Origin: Pyxidicoccus fallax
GTDB taxonomy: Bacteria > Myxococcota > Myxococcia > Myxococcales > Myxococcaceae
Direction: 5' to 3'
NCBI RefSeq assembly: GCF_012933655.1
Contig: NZ_JABBJJ010000014.1
Span: 1 to 64,000, forward strand
DNA length: 64,000 nucleotides
Of the stretch, positions 18,507 to 27,632 are shown piece by piece (positions within the stretch are counted from its first letter, which is position 1; every line of letters starts with the position of its first letter). The notes beneath the pieces are model-generated. The model did not search any database, was not told where the DNA came from, and was given only the letters and a program-made list of their open reading frames with translations. Made by a program: the position numbers and the translations under genes.

Positions 18507-19838
18507 ATGACCACTCCCGGGAACATCAGGCGCCAGCTCACCCGCGCATGGGCTCATGGCGTCCTGCTCCATGCGCTCGGCATCGTCACGAGCCACCCCC
18601 ACGCCCTGCCTGCTCCCGGGAACCCCAGGCGACAGCTCACACACGGACGGGCCGGGGTGCCGCGACGTGCGCTCGGCATCGCCATCACGAGCCACCCTTG
18701 GGCACCGCCTGAAGCACGCGCATGGCACCGTGTCCGCGCATGGCCCGGCGTGCTGCTCCTCGCGCTCGTCCTCGCCTGCTCACGCGGAAGCGAGGCGCCC
18801 CCGACGCCCCTCACCCATGAAGCCTATGTGTGGCAGCGGGACTGGAGCCCGGAGCTGAGCGGTGCCCTGACGGACGTGCTTCCCGAATTGGGCGCGCTGC
18901 GCGTCCTCGCCCGCGAGCGCTCGGGCCCCACTCGCACGCCGGTGGACATCGGCGTGGACGTGGAGGCCCTCGCCCGCTCCGGCCGTGACGTCGTGGCCGT
19001 GATGCGCGTGGACGGCACCGCGCCGCTCGACGGCATCTCCCTGGAAGAGGTCGCCGTCCATGCCCGCGCCTGGAAGGCCCGCGGCGTGCGCGTGCGCGGC
19101 ATCGAGGTGGACCACGACTGCGCCACCCCCGCCCTGCCCCGCTACGCGGACTGGCTCGACCAGGAGCGCGCGCGCCTCCAGGGACAGGGCCTGACGCTCT
19201 CCATCACCGCGCTGCCCACCTGGGCTTCCTCGCCGGACGTGAGGCGGCTCGTCTCCATCCCCGACGATGTCGTCCTCCAGGTGCACGCGGTGCGCGCGCC
19301 CACACTGTTCACCCCGGAGGAGGCCCGGCGCTTCGTGGAGTCCTGGTCCACGGCCACCGGCCGCCCCTTCCGCGTCGCGCTGCCCACCTACCGCGTGCGC
19401 CTGCGCGACGGAACGCGCCTGTCCGCGGAGCCCCGCGACGTCGCCCGCTTCCTCACCGGACTGCGCGAGCGTCCCGTGCCCGGCCTCACGGGCGTCCTCT
19501 GGTTCCGGCTCGGCCACCGGGCGGACCCGGAGGCGTGGAGTCCGCCCACTCTGGCGACGGTGCTGCGCGGCGAGCCGCTGACCCCGCGCCTCACGCCCCG
19601 GCTGGTGGACGCGGGCGGCGGCACGCGGGACATCGTCATCGAGAACACCGGCCACGTGGACGCGGAAGCGCCCGCGCGCCTCACCCTCACTGGAAACCTG
19701 GAGGTCCTGGACGGCGTGGGCGGCTATGCCCCGCGCGGGGCCTCCCTCGTGGCGCGCACGCCTCCCCGCCTGCGCGCCGGCGAGCGCCGTGTCGTCGGCT
19801 TCGTGCGGGGAACCGAGGTGTCCCTTGCAGTGCCGTAG
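18507..19838 (+). CDS. DUF3142 lipoprotein
   Basis: The product (443 residues from the ATG at 18507) contains a DUF3142-type domain that begins EAYVWQRDWSPEL and continues with GIEVDHDCATPALPRYADWL, like a TIM-barrel fold related to glycoside hydrolases. A lipobox (LVLAC) lies about 90 residues in, so the true start may be later; a GTG at 18657 is an option. The first 65 residues come from an imperfect 86-bp tandem duplication, which may be non-coding or a recent expansion. Its stop overlaps the proposed TTG start of the next gene by 14 bp. Function is unknown. Confidence 0.75.
   Translation: MTTPGNIRRQLTRAWAHGVLLHALGIVTSHPHALPAPGNPRRQLTHGRAGVPRRALGIAITSHPWAPPEARAWHRVRAWPGVLLLALVLACSRGSEAPPTPLTHEAYVWQRDWSPELSGALTDVLPELGALRVLARERSGPTRTPVDIGVDVEALARSGRDVVAVMRVDGTAPLDGISLEEVAVHARAWKARGVRVRGIEVDHDCATPALPRYADWLDQERARLQGQGLTLSITALPTWASSPDVRRLVSIPDDVVLQVHAVRAPTLFTPEEARRFVESWSTATGRPFRVALPTYRVRLRDGTRLSAEPRDVARFLTGLRERPVPGLTGVLWFRLGHRADPEAWSPPTLATVLRGEPLTPRLTPRLVDAGGGTRDIVIENTGHVDAEAPARLTLTGNLEVLDGVGGYAPRGASLVARTPPRLRAGERRVVGFVRGTEVSLAVP
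18514..18697. repeat. Imperfect tandem duplication at the 5' end of the DUF3142 gene
   Basis: Two units of about 86 bp (18514-18599 and 18613-18697) both start CTCCCGGGAAC and end GCGCTCGGCATC followed by CACGAGCCACCC. A shorter third echo follows near 18720-18760. Confidence 0.7.
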
Positions 19839-21909
19839 CCTGTTCGCGTCCCTCGTCGTCCTCATGCTGCTCGCCCCCGCGCGCGAGGCGGACGCCTGCG
19901 GTCCCGACTTCCCACCCGAGCTGCTCACCGACCGCGCCTACACCCTCGCGGAGCTGCCGGAGGGCCTCTTCCTGCACGAAGTCTCCCGGCTCGTGCCGAA
20001 GCCGGCGGACCCCTTCCAGGTGGTGGACTTCGGGGAGCCGGAGGGCGCCCGCACGGGCGGCGGCGCCCGCGAGACGGCGCTCTACACCGAGGGCGCGAAG
20101 GCCTGGCACGCCGGAGACTGGCCGCGGGCGCGGGCCCGCTTCGAGGACGTGCTCGCGCTGCCTCCCGAGGAGCGCCGCCGCTTCTCCACCTTCGCCGCGT
20201 ACATGCTGGGGCGCACCCCCGAGTCCGGCCCCGAGTCCACCGCGCGCGCCCGCTTCGCCGAGGTGCGCGAGTTGGTCCGCCAGGGCTTCGACGACCCGCT
20301 GGGCCTCGCGGTGGCGAGCCTCGGGGAAGAGGCGCGCCTCCTGCTCGAAGCGGGCGATGATATCGGCGCCATCCGGCTCTACGCGGAGCAGGCCGCGCAC
20401 GGAAGCTGGACGGGCACCTCGTCGCTGCTGTTCGTCGCCCGGGCGCTCAGCCGGGACGAGGCCCGCCTTCGTGAGGCGCTGAAGGACCCGCTGGCCCAGC
20501 GGCTGATGGCGACCTTCGCCTGGACGCGCGGCCAGGAGTGGCTGTGGACGGAGGACGGCGGGCTGCGGCCCCTGCTGGACGCGCTCGCGTCGGTGCGCGG
20601 GCTGGCGGGCGCGGACCGGCTGGCGGCGGCCGCGTGGCGCGTGGGCCGCTTCGACCTCGCCGAGCGCTTCGCGGGCCAGGAGCCCACCCCACTGGATGCG
20701 TGGGTGCGGGCGAAGCTGGCGCTGCGCCGGGGAGACCGGCTGGCGGCGGAGCAGCTCCTCGCGGAGGCCGCCCGGGGGATGTCGGAGACCGAGGACTGGC
20801 AACACGACTCCGAGCGGGGCGCCCGCCGTCCCCGGACACGCGCGGAGGGAGAGCGGGCCCTGCTCCTCCTCATGCGCGGTGACTTCATGGGGTCCGCCCA
20901 GAAGATGATGGACAGCTGCTCCTGGCCGGACATCGCCTATGTGGCCGAGCGCGTGCTCACGGTGGATGAGCTGAAGCGCTTCGTGCACGCGCAGGGCCCC
21001 GAGGCGGATGCGCGGTGCCTGCCCGAGCTGGGGAGCCCGGACGACGCCGACACCGGACACGACGCGAGCATCATCGCGATACCGTTCCCCACGTCCAACC
21101 CCGTCCCCGCGCACGGCCCGAACAGCCTCACCGGGCGGCTGCGCCTGTTGCTCGGCCGGCGACTGCTGCGCACGGGGGCGGGCGCGGAGGCGCTGGAGTA
21201 CTTCCGGGGCACGTCCTGGGAGCAGCCCGCGCGTCAGTACGTGGACGCGAGGGAGCGCGCGCGCACGGCGGATGACGCGATGGACCGCGCCCAGGCCCTC
21301 TATGACGCGTCCCTGCTCGCGCGAAAGGCGGGCATGGAAATCCTGGGCACCGAGGCCGCGCCGGACTGGGCGCAGGTGGACGGGATGTACGACATGAGCG
21401 ACTACGCCGGGCCATACGAGCTCCCGCCCGAGCAGGACGCCGTCCGCAAGAAGATGGCGGAGCTGCCCCTCACCTCCCCCGAGGAGCAGCAGCGGCTGAC
21501 GGCCCATGCGCCACCGCACCCGCTGCGCTACCACTACCGCTCCACGGCGGCGGACCTCGCCGAGCAGGCCGCCGCGCTGGTGCCTCCGCGCAGCCAGGCG
21601 TACGCGGCCCTGCTGTGCCACGCGGCGCGCTTCACCGCGTACAGCGAGCCGGAGCGAAGCCAGCGGCTCTGGAGCACCTACGTGAAGAACGGAGCCCTGC
21701 TCGCGGGCGAGGGGATGGTCTTCGGCCAGCAGTGCCCGGAGCCGGACTTCGAGCGCGCGCGGGCCCAACAGCCGAAGCTCTCCCTGCCCTGGAAGGGGCT
21801 GCGGCGCCGCACGCTGGCGGCCCTCGGCGGCGGGCTGCTGCTGCCGGTGGCGCTGGGCGCCGCGCTCCTCCTGCGCCGCAAGCGCCCTCTCACCCCACCG
21901 CGAGGTTGA
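19825..21909 (+). CDS. Large secreted TPR-like protein, function unknown
   Basis: I place the start at a TTG (19825), eight bases after GAGG. This gives a clean signal peptide, MQCRSLFASLVVLMLLAPA, cleaved around ADA-CG. The 694-residue product has a mature N-terminus CGPDFPPELL, helical repeats (for example AKAWHAGDWPRARARFEDV) resembling TPRs, and a C-terminal membrane segment (LALGAALLL region) with a basic end. It overlaps the DUF3142 gene by 14 bp, so the two are probably co-translated and act together in the envelope. No enzymatic motif is visible. Confidence 0.75.
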   Translation: MQCRSLFASLVVLMLLAPAREADACGPDFPPELLTDRAYTLAELPEGLFLHEVSRLVPKPADPFQVVDFGEPEGARTGGGARETALYTEGAKAWHAGDWPRARARFEDVLALPPEERRRFSTFAAYMLGRTPESGPESTARARFAEVRELVRQGFDDPLGLAVASLGEEARLLLEAGDDIGAIRLYAEQAAHGSWTGTSSLLFVARALSRDEARLREALKDPLAQRLMATFAWTRGQEWLWTEDGGLRPLLDALASVRGLAGADRLAAAAWRVGRFDLAERFAGQEPTPLDAWVRAKLALRRGDRLAAEQLLAEAARGMSETEDWQHDSERGARRPRTRAEGERALLLLMRGDFMGSAQKMMDSCSWPDIAYVAERVLTVDELKRFVHAQGPEADARCLPELGSPDDADTGHDASIIAIPFPTSNPVPAHGPNSLTGRLRLLLGRRLLRTGAGAEALEYFRGTSWEQPARQYVDARERARTADDAMDRAQALYDASLLARKAGMEILGTEAAPDWAQVDGMYDMSDYAGPYELPPEQDAVRKKMAELPLTSPEEQQRLTAHAPPHPLRYHYRSTAADLAEQAAALVPPRSQAYAALLCHAARFTAYSEPERSQRLWSTYVKNGALLAGEGMVFGQQCPEPDFERARAQQPKLSLPWKGLRRRTLAALGGGLLLPVALGAALLLRRKRPLTPPRG

Positions 21910-22081
21910 GCGCGTAGAAGAACAGGTCCACGTAGCCCTGGAGCGCCTCGAAGAGCCGGCGGGTGAAGGGCCAGCCCACGAAGCCCAGCACCGTGCCCGC
22001 GACGAGCAGGGTGAGGATGAGCGAGTACTCCACCAGGGCCTGGCCGCGCGAAGCCTTCGCGCGCCGCATCGGCGGCCTCAT
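21890..22081 (-). CDS. Flp-like pilin or pseudopilin
   Basis: The 63-residue protein has a basic N-terminus, then GQALVEYSLILTLLVAGTVL, the type IVb Flp pilin pattern with the conserved Glu five residues after Gly. A prepilin peptidase (TadV type) would cleave after Gly. The start overlaps the stop of the preceding gene (ATGA), and its 3' end overlaps the convergent gene by 20 bp. It is the last gene of a five-gene pseudopilin operon. Confidence 0.8.
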   Translation of the reverse strand: MRPPMRRAKASRGQALVEYSLILTLLVAGTVLGFVGWPFTRRLFEALQGYVDLFFYALNLAVG

Positions 22082-23028
22082 GGCCTTCCCCCCGGGGGCT
22101 GAGCGGGCGCGCTGCCCTGGGCGGTGACGACGGTGCCCTGCTCCCTCGCGGACAGGGCGAGGCTCCACTGTCCCCCCTCCCGTCCCGTGAAGCGCAGCAT
22201 GCGCGGCCCCGGGGGCTGCTCTCCGGGGAGGTCGTCCTCGGGCACCTCGGTGTAGCCGCGCTCGCCCAGCGCGCGGCGGTAGAACGCCTCCACGGTGGCC
22301 GGCGTGTCCTTCGTATCGAAGCTCACCGTCAGCGCCGTGCGCCCCTCGCCGCTGGAGCGCACCGCCAGGGGGTGCGTGCCCGGGTACACGGGCAGATCTC
22401 CCGTGTCCTCCGCGCGGGTTCCATCGCTCCAGGCCCGCATGTCCGCGAGGCCCAGCACCACGGAGCTGCCCTTGTCGTCTCCGTGCGGCATCACCATCAC
22501 CGTCAGCTGGAGCCCCTCCTCCACCAGCGTGGCGCTCAGCGACGGGTACGGCACGAGGCCCCGCGCGTGGCGCACGTCCGAGTACGGCCAGCGCTTCGAC
22601 TCGAAGTGGCGCGCGTAGAAGGCCAGCACGTCCTTCCAGGGCGCGTCCGTTTCGAAGGTCGCCAGGTTCATGGGCACGCCGTGCGCGTCCAGCTCGTTGC
22701 CAATGGACACCAGCGCCCCCGCGCGAGGCGGCAGTGGCAACCGCGAGCGGAGCGCCGCCTGTCCCGTGCGCCGGGCCCGGCCTGGAATGGGCGTTCCGCC
22801 ATCCGCGTCCGGCACCACGTCCCGTCCGCCCGGCCGTGGCGCCGGGGGAAGCTCCAGGTCGAGGGCCTCGGCCAGCACCTCGGCATCCACCTGGGGCGCG
22901 GACGGTGTCTCGTCGGGCGGCGCCTCGGCGTCCTGGTACGCACGCCCCAGCGCGCTGCCCACCACGGCGCTGACCACCAGTCCGGCGGCGAGCAGGGCCC
23001 GCCGACGCCTTGGAGACAGCGCGCTCAT
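22078..23028 (-). CDS. Membrane-anchored protein in the pseudopilin operon, function unknown
   Basis: The 316-residue product has an N-terminal membrane anchor (RRRRALLAAGLVVSAVVGSALG), a Pro/Glu-rich linker and an alpha/beta C-terminal half. Two similar stretches (DVLAFYARHFESKRW and ATVEAFYRRALGERGY) look like an internal duplication. It overlaps both neighbours by 4 bp (ATGA), so it is tightly coupled to the TadE-like and Flp-like genes. I infer a periplasmic accessory of the pilus-like structure; no family is recognised. Confidence 0.75.
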   Translation of the reverse strand: MSALSPRRRRALLAAGLVVSAVVGSALGRAYQDAEAPPDETPSAPQVDAEVLAEALDLELPPAPRPGGRDVVPDADGGTPIPGRARRTGQAALRSRLPLPPRAGALVSIGNELDAHGVPMNLATFETDAPWKDVLAFYARHFESKRWPYSDVRHARGLVPYPSLSATLVEEGLQLTVMVMPHGDDKGSSVVLGLADMRAWSDGTRAEDTGDLPVYPGTHPLAVRSSGEGRTALTVSFDTKDTPATVEAFYRRALGERGYTEVPEDDLPGEQPPGPRMLRFTGREGGQWSLALSAREQGTVVTAQGSAPAQPPGGRP

Positions 23029-24098
23029 GGCTGGTTGAAGTCCTCGTCGGGGTGTCCCAGGAAGTGGTGCGCGTCCCGGTTCACCTCCTCGCCGCCGAGG
23101 AAGGTCCCCTCGCCGTCATCCCACGGCGTCAGGTGTCCCCGGTCCATGCCTTCGTCCACCGGGAAGCGCGTCGCCTCGCTGCTGGGGTTGGTGAAGCCGA
23201 ACTTGAAGTCGGACGTCAGGCCGTAGTCCTTCCGGGTGTCGAGGAGGAAGTCCATCGTGGTGCGCACCTGTCTCGCGCCCCAGCCTCCCTCCAGCAGCCC
23301 GCCCTGCTCGGGGTCCTCCACCGGCTCCGGGGAGCGGTGGTAGACGGAGTTGCCGACCCGGTAGTACCGCTCGTTCTTCTCTTCCTCCCTGGCGGCCACC
23401 CGGCTCTCCCGCGAGTCCTCCAGCCCCCAGTCATCGGTGAGGATGAGGAAGCCCGCGCCGTCGCAGCCTCGCAGCGAGCGGCCCACGCCGCACATCGTGA
23501 AGCCATTGCGCAGGCGCTCGGGAAGCAGGTCCACCCTGGACATGAACCCCTCGCGCATCGTCCCGGGCATGTAGGGCGAGCGGAAGCCCACCTCGGCCCG
23601 GCACGCCATGTAGCTGCCCCGGTGGAGGTAATGGCGCACACCGTTGGGAATGCCCTCGAAGGTGCGCAGGGGATAGCGGTCCCCGCCCTCGACGTTGAAG
23701 GGCTGGCAGCCCAGCCTCCGCAGCGACTGCTCGCTCAGGAGCATCCTCCGCCCTTCCCTCGTGGACGCGTTCCGGTGGTAGCTGTCCAGGCCCTTCAGCT
23801 CCTGCTCCAGGCGCGGGGGAACCGTCTGGATGACGCGGCGCCGGGTGGCGGCCCCCGAGTCTTCACCCTCCCCGCCCGGGCCGCCGGTGTCGCCGCCGAG
23901 GTAGTCGTGCATCCGGTACGCCGTCAGGTCCCAACCGGCGGTGATTTCCGCCTCCTGCGCTCGCGTGCCGGCGAGGAACAGCTCGCCCGCGTAGATGGCG
24001 TACAGCAGCACGGGGATGAGCACGAGCAGCGACACCGCGAACTCCACCGTGGCGGCGCCGCGAGCCCTGCGCGGAGTGCGGGAGCGGAGCGAGGCCAT
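23025..24098 (-). CDS. TadE-like pseudopilin
   Basis: The 357-residue protein has a basic N-terminus, then GAATVEFAVSLLVLIPVLL, the TadE hydrophobic helix with Glu at the fifth position after Gly, then a long periplasmic part. It follows the TadG-like gene with a TGATG stop-start overlap. It is much longer than the typical TadE of 130-200 residues. Likely an inner-membrane subunit of a Tad-like apparatus. Confidence 0.8.
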   Translation of the reverse strand: MASLRSRTPRRARGAATVEFAVSLLVLIPVLLYAIYAGELFLAGTRAQEAEITAGWDLTAYRMHDYLGGDTGGPGGEGEDSGAATRRRVIQTVPPRLEQELKGLDSYHRNASTREGRRMLLSEQSLRRLGCQPFNVEGGDRYPLRTFEGIPNGVRHYLHRGSYMACRAEVGFRSPYMPGTMREGFMSRVDLLPERLRNGFTMCGVGRSLRGCDGAGFLILTDDWGLEDSRESRVAAREEEKNERYYRVGNSVYHRSPEPVEDPEQGGLLEGGWGARQVRTTMDFLLDTRKDYGLTSDFKFGFTNPSSEATRFPVDEGMDRGHLTPWDDGEGTFLGGEEVNRDAHHFLGHPDEDFNQP

Positions 24099-26131
24099 CA
24101 GTAGTTCACCGCGGACCAGCGATGCAGGCCCGTGAGCACGTGGTGGGTGGCATCATGGACGCCGCCCGCGGTGGCGGAGATGACGTCCTGCTGCCGCAGT
24201 GGGTGGAGCTTCGCGCGCCAGAACGGGTTCCACAGGTTGGGAGGCTCGCGGTACTCCTCGTCCGTGTCCCGGCGGGCGTCGGAAGGCAGGCGCGGCTTGT
24301 GGAAGTAGACGAGCCCGCCGGCCACGGCCGCCATCGTGCCGTCCGAGGCCACGTCACCCGGCGCGTTCACCGTGGAGAAGCGCACCGGCCCCGGCAGCTG
24401 CGCCTGGAAGTCGAAGTCCCACGGCATGCCCCCCTCCTCCAGCGCGGGCCGGGTGATGAGCGTCAGCGTCCGAGGCATGTTCCACAGCGCATCCTCCGAC
24501 GCGAGCTGGTAGCGCATGTGGCCCCGGTACAGCCCGCGCCGCATGTCCTGCTCGCAGTCCGGACCGTCGCAGTCGCCCATCTCCTGGCCATGGCCGGCCA
24601 CGTCCTCCAGCTCTCCGTGGAAGATGTGATGGCTGTGGACGCGCCGCATCCCATTCGTGTCGTAGTCGTGCGGGTCGGCCCACACGCCATTGCGGCCAGG
24701 CTGGATGACGGTGGTCGCCACGAGCCGGGGCCCCCCTCGGACTTGATAGGTGCTCGTCACCTCGCCGTGGTCCTCGGCCAGCGCGCCGTCGAGGTCTCCG
24801 GGGCCATTCCGGCCACGGTCGTGCTGTCCCTCGTGCGCGGCCTCCGCCAGGTCGCGCCCGCTCCGGGGGACCCGGGTGGCCATGTAACCCTTCGGCCAGG
24901 TCGGGTTGTCCGCTCGGTCCTTCCCGTTGTGCGTGCCCGGGTCCTCCTCGCTGCCCTCCACCGTCACCATGCGGGCGGTGCCCCGGGTGGTCACCCGCGT
25001 CGCCGGCGTGCCATGGTCTCGGGCGACGCGCGCGGCCGCTCGTTGGAGCCGGCGCCAGTTGGGGTCATCCGGCAGCGCGTGGGAGTCGCCATCCCGCTCG
25101 GTCCACCTGTCCCGCAGGGTGACGAAGGAGGGAAAGCGCGTGGCGGCCAGCACCTCGTCGTAGTCCCGGTGCCGTTGCAGCGTCATCCCGTTGTTCACGG
25201 CCCGCTGGTAGGACTTCAGCGTCAGCTGGCCCGCGCTCTCCTGCGCGGTGAACTCCGGGCCGATGAGCTGGACCATCGACTGCGCGAGCGAAGCCTGCGG
25301 GAGGGGTCTCTGGCCCTCGGGGCCGTCGGGACGGGGCGCATCCAGGTTCCCGATGTTGCGCCGGAGCAGCTCCTGCTCGTTGGCGTCCACCAGCCGCGCG
25401 TCCTCCGGCCGCCCGGTCATCATCATCTTCAGCTGGGCTTCCACCATGAGCTGGCGCGAGCGGATGTACTCCACGCGCTTGAAGTGGTCCCTCGCGCCCT
25501 CCAGCAGCCGGAAGCAGCTGTTGCTGTTGTCCTTGCCGTGCCACTCCTTGTGGAACCAGATGGCGCCCCGCTTGCGGTGGACGTCGAAGTCCTCGCACGT
25601 CTCGCCGGACTGGCAGTCCGCGTCCACCTGGCAGGACTCCACGCCGTTGATGTAGCGGCAGTAGTACGGCACCGGGAGTTCCCGGGCCGGGTCGAAGTAG
25701 CTGTAGAGGTAGATGTCGCGGATGCGCTCCAGCCGTTGCTGCGTCTCGCACGCGCTGGACGAGCCGCGATTGCAGGCGGCCTCCTGCCCCTTCGCCATCG
25801 TGTCGAAGTTGTGGCCGGTGGCCGCGAGCATGTCCTCGTAGAAGGAGAAGTAGCTCTGGTGCGCCATCACCGAGAGGATGCTCACGTGGTGCGCCACCAG
25901 CGCGCGGTTGCTCCACGCGTAGAAGTTGAGGGCGCGCGCCTCCGCCACCGCGAGGCTGTACGCGGTGCTGTCCGCCACCGCCTGGAGCTGAATCTTGCGC
26001 CGCGTGCGCGCGCCGATGGCGAAGGTGAGGAACGTCGTCATCACCACCACCAGCATCAGCAGCACGGCCAGCACCAGGGACTGGCCACGCGCGCGCCGCG
26101 CCCGTCGGGGAGGAAGTCCACTCACCGGCAT
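24098..26131 (-). CDS. TadG-like pilus-assembly protein
   Basis: The 677-residue product starts with a basic segment and GQSLVLAVLLMLVVVMTTFL, followed by QLQAVADSTAYSLAVAEARA. This is the signature of the TadG-like (Tad domain) N-terminus. The rest is a large extracytoplasmic region with several Cys and no obvious von Willebrand MIDAS motif. The ATG overlaps the end of the upstream TadE-like gene by 10 bp. Second gene of the operon. Confidence 0.8.
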   Translation of the reverse strand: MPVSGLPPRRARRARGQSLVLAVLLMLVVVMTTFLTFAIGARTRRKIQLQAVADSTAYSLAVAEARALNFYAWSNRALVAHHVSILSVMAHQSYFSFYEDMLAATGHNFDTMAKGQEAACNRGSSSACETQQRLERIRDIYLYSYFDPARELPVPYYCRYINGVESCQVDADCQSGETCEDFDVHRKRGAIWFHKEWHGKDNSNSCFRLLEGARDHFKRVEYIRSRQLMVEAQLKMMMTGRPEDARLVDANEQELLRRNIGNLDAPRPDGPEGQRPLPQASLAQSMVQLIGPEFTAQESAGQLTLKSYQRAVNNGMTLQRHRDYDEVLAATRFPSFVTLRDRWTERDGDSHALPDDPNWRRLQRAAARVARDHGTPATRVTTRGTARMVTVEGSEEDPGTHNGKDRADNPTWPKGYMATRVPRSGRDLAEAAHEGQHDRGRNGPGDLDGALAEDHGEVTSTYQVRGGPRLVATTVIQPGRNGVWADPHDYDTNGMRRVHSHHIFHGELEDVAGHGQEMGDCDGPDCEQDMRRGLYRGHMRYQLASEDALWNMPRTLTLITRPALEEGGMPWDFDFQAQLPGPVRFSTVNAPGDVASDGTMAAVAGGLVYFHKPRLPSDARRDTDEEYREPPNLWNPFWRAKLHPLRQQDVISATAGGVHDATHHVLTGLHRWSAVNY

Positions 26132-26856
26132 TGCCCCTCCAGTTCCGCGTCCGGCAGCGGGTCGCTCATCATCCGCATGGACCACGTGGAGACCAGCGGC
26201 ACCGTGAAGTAGCCCTGCTCGATGCCCTGCTGCGCCACCAGCCAGTCCGGACTGCGCTCCGCCAGCCGCGTCACCGGGCCGGCCCACTTGCGCACCGGCA
26301 TGATGGGGTCCGCCCCCGTCACCCACCGGGTGCCCCCCTGGGACGCCAGCCACACCCGGCTGATGATCCACCCCGCGAAGGGGATGCGGTACTCGTAGAA
26401 GTACGCCAGCCGCACGTGCACCTTCATGGGCTGCCGCGACGGCTCCAATTGCAGGTCGAAGGCGTCACCCCGCTGGAAGCCGCTGACGCGGTAGTCCACC
26501 TGCACCAGGGGAATGGGCCCCGCGCCCTGGAAGGCGAAGCCCGGCGGCTGGTTCGCTCCCAACACGCGCCGCGCCACGCCCCGGAAGCGCTCGGCCAGGT
26601 CCGGGTTCGCGCCCGTGCGGCTCATCGACGGAATCAGCGCCATCAGCGCCGCATTCACCATGGGCCGGCAGGACAGCCGGTACACACTCGCCGCCCGGGC
26701 CACCTTGAACGCCGCGTACTCGTTCAGCAGCCGCGCCTGATGCGCCAGGCTCATCTGCAGGATGCCCAGCACCAGGAACACCATCATCGGCAGGACGATG
26801 GCCGTCTCCACCGCCGCCTGGCCGCGCTCACCCCAGCGCTTGTCCCTTCGTCGCAT
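26122..26856 (-). CDS. TadE-like pseudopilin, first gene of the operon
   Basis: The 244-residue product has the TadE pattern: GQAAVETAIVLPMMVFLVLG after a basic start, then a periplasmic domain with FYEYRIPFAGWIISR. It opens a five-gene operon (26856 to 21890) whose genes all overlap. No TadA ATPase, secretin or prepilin peptidase gene is in the window, so those functions must come from elsewhere. Confidence 0.82.
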   Translation of the reverse strand: MRRRDKRWGERGQAAVETAIVLPMMVFLVLGILQMSLAHQARLLNEYAAFKVARAASVYRLSCRPMVNAALMALIPSMSRTGANPDLAERFRGVARRVLGANQPPGFAFQGAGPIPLVQVDYRVSGFQRGDAFDLQLEPSRQPMKVHVRLAYFYEYRIPFAGWIISRVWLASQGGTRWVTGADPIMPVRKWAGPVTRLAERSPDWLVAQQGIEQGYFTVPLVSTWSMRMMSDPLPDAELEGQCR

Positions 26857-27059
26857 GATGGAGCACTCCCCGGCTGACCCCGGTACTCCCGGGGTGGCAC
26901 TAGTGACTCCAGATAAAACTAGATTACTGGAATAGAGCGCTCAGTGACGACCCGGGCATCCGTCAGGTGGCGGACATGGCCCCACCTTTTCGTCAACCAG
27001 GAAGCTCGGTTAGGGTGCGCGCCCCTTCCGCAGCTGAACACCCCAGGAGCTTGAAGACG
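26857..27059. promoter_or_regulatory. AT-richer divergent promoter region of the pseudopilin operon
   Basis: This 203-bp gap between divergent genes contains an AT-rich island unusual for the window (ATAAAACTAGATTACTGG near 26915). It is flanked by TCCAG and CTGGA arms 14 bp apart. It probably holds the promoters for the pseudopilin operon and the small gene at 27060. Confidence 0.4.
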
Positions 27060-27566
27060 ATGCCGAGGACTTCCCAGGAGCAGACCCAGGAACGCCACGC
27101 CTACCTGCTCGACCTCTTCCGCCAGCGGCCCGACATCAGCAGCAAGGAGGCGCTGGAGTCCTTCAAGAACAAGTTCGGGTCGGCCATCAACCTGAAGACC
27201 TTCAACCAGCTCCGAGAGCAGGCCGAGGAGGAGGCCGCGAACGCCGCCCCCGCGGCCGAGCCCGAGGAGACCGAGGCCGAGGAGACCGAGGCCGAGGCCG
27301 CGCCGGAGCCCGTCGCCGAGGACCCTGCCACCCGGCTGAAGGCCGCCGCCGCCGCTCCGGAGGCGCTCAACGGCGCCGGCGCCGCTCCCGCCAAGAAGCC
27401 CAAGGCGAAGGGCAACGGCCCGAAGAACGTCTTCGTGGACGCGCCCAAGGAGCACCTCACCTTCCTGGAGGGCATCGTGCAGCAGCTCCAGGAGGCCGGC
27501 GCCGCCAACGTGCGCATCGACCACGCCACGGACCGGTGGATGGTCCTCGTGGTGGACACGAAGTAG
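27060..27566 (+). CDS. Small acidic/Ala-rich protein, function unknown
   Basis: The 168-residue product has a helical N-terminal domain (RHAYLLDLFRQRPDISSKEALESF), a central Glu/Ala-rich disordered stretch with EETEAEETEAEAA repeats, a Lys-rich linker, and a compact C-terminus ending RWMVLVVDTK. The start at 27060 follows AGGAG by about 11 bases. It looks cytoplasmic. The N-terminus could be a small DNA- or protein-binding helical domain, but no family is recognised. Confidence 0.75.
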   Translation: MPRTSQEQTQERHAYLLDLFRQRPDISSKEALESFKNKFGSAINLKTFNQLREQAEEEAANAAPAAEPEETEAEETEAEAAPEPVAEDPATRLKAAAAAPEALNGAGAAPAKKPKAKGNGPKNVFVDAPKEHLTFLEGIVQQLQEAGAANVRIDHATDRWMVLVVDTK

Positions 27567-27578
27567 TCCTGTAACGCC

Positions 27579-27616
27579 CGGGCCCGCGCTCCCCATCCTC
27601 GGGAGGCGCGGGCCCG
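27579..27616. terminator. Strong hairpin after the small acidic protein gene
   Basis: Arms CGGGCCCGCGC and GCGCGGGCCCG pair perfectly over 11 bp and extend four more pairs past one bulged base. The hairpin lies 13 bp after the stop. No T run is obvious on the + strand. Confidence 0.6.
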
Positions 27617-27632
27617 GAAGTGCTTCCCCCCG

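Noticed and set aside
21890-26856. A complete Tad pilus cluster
   Set aside because: No ATPase, secretin, platform or prepilin peptidase gene is present; only subunit-type genes are seen.
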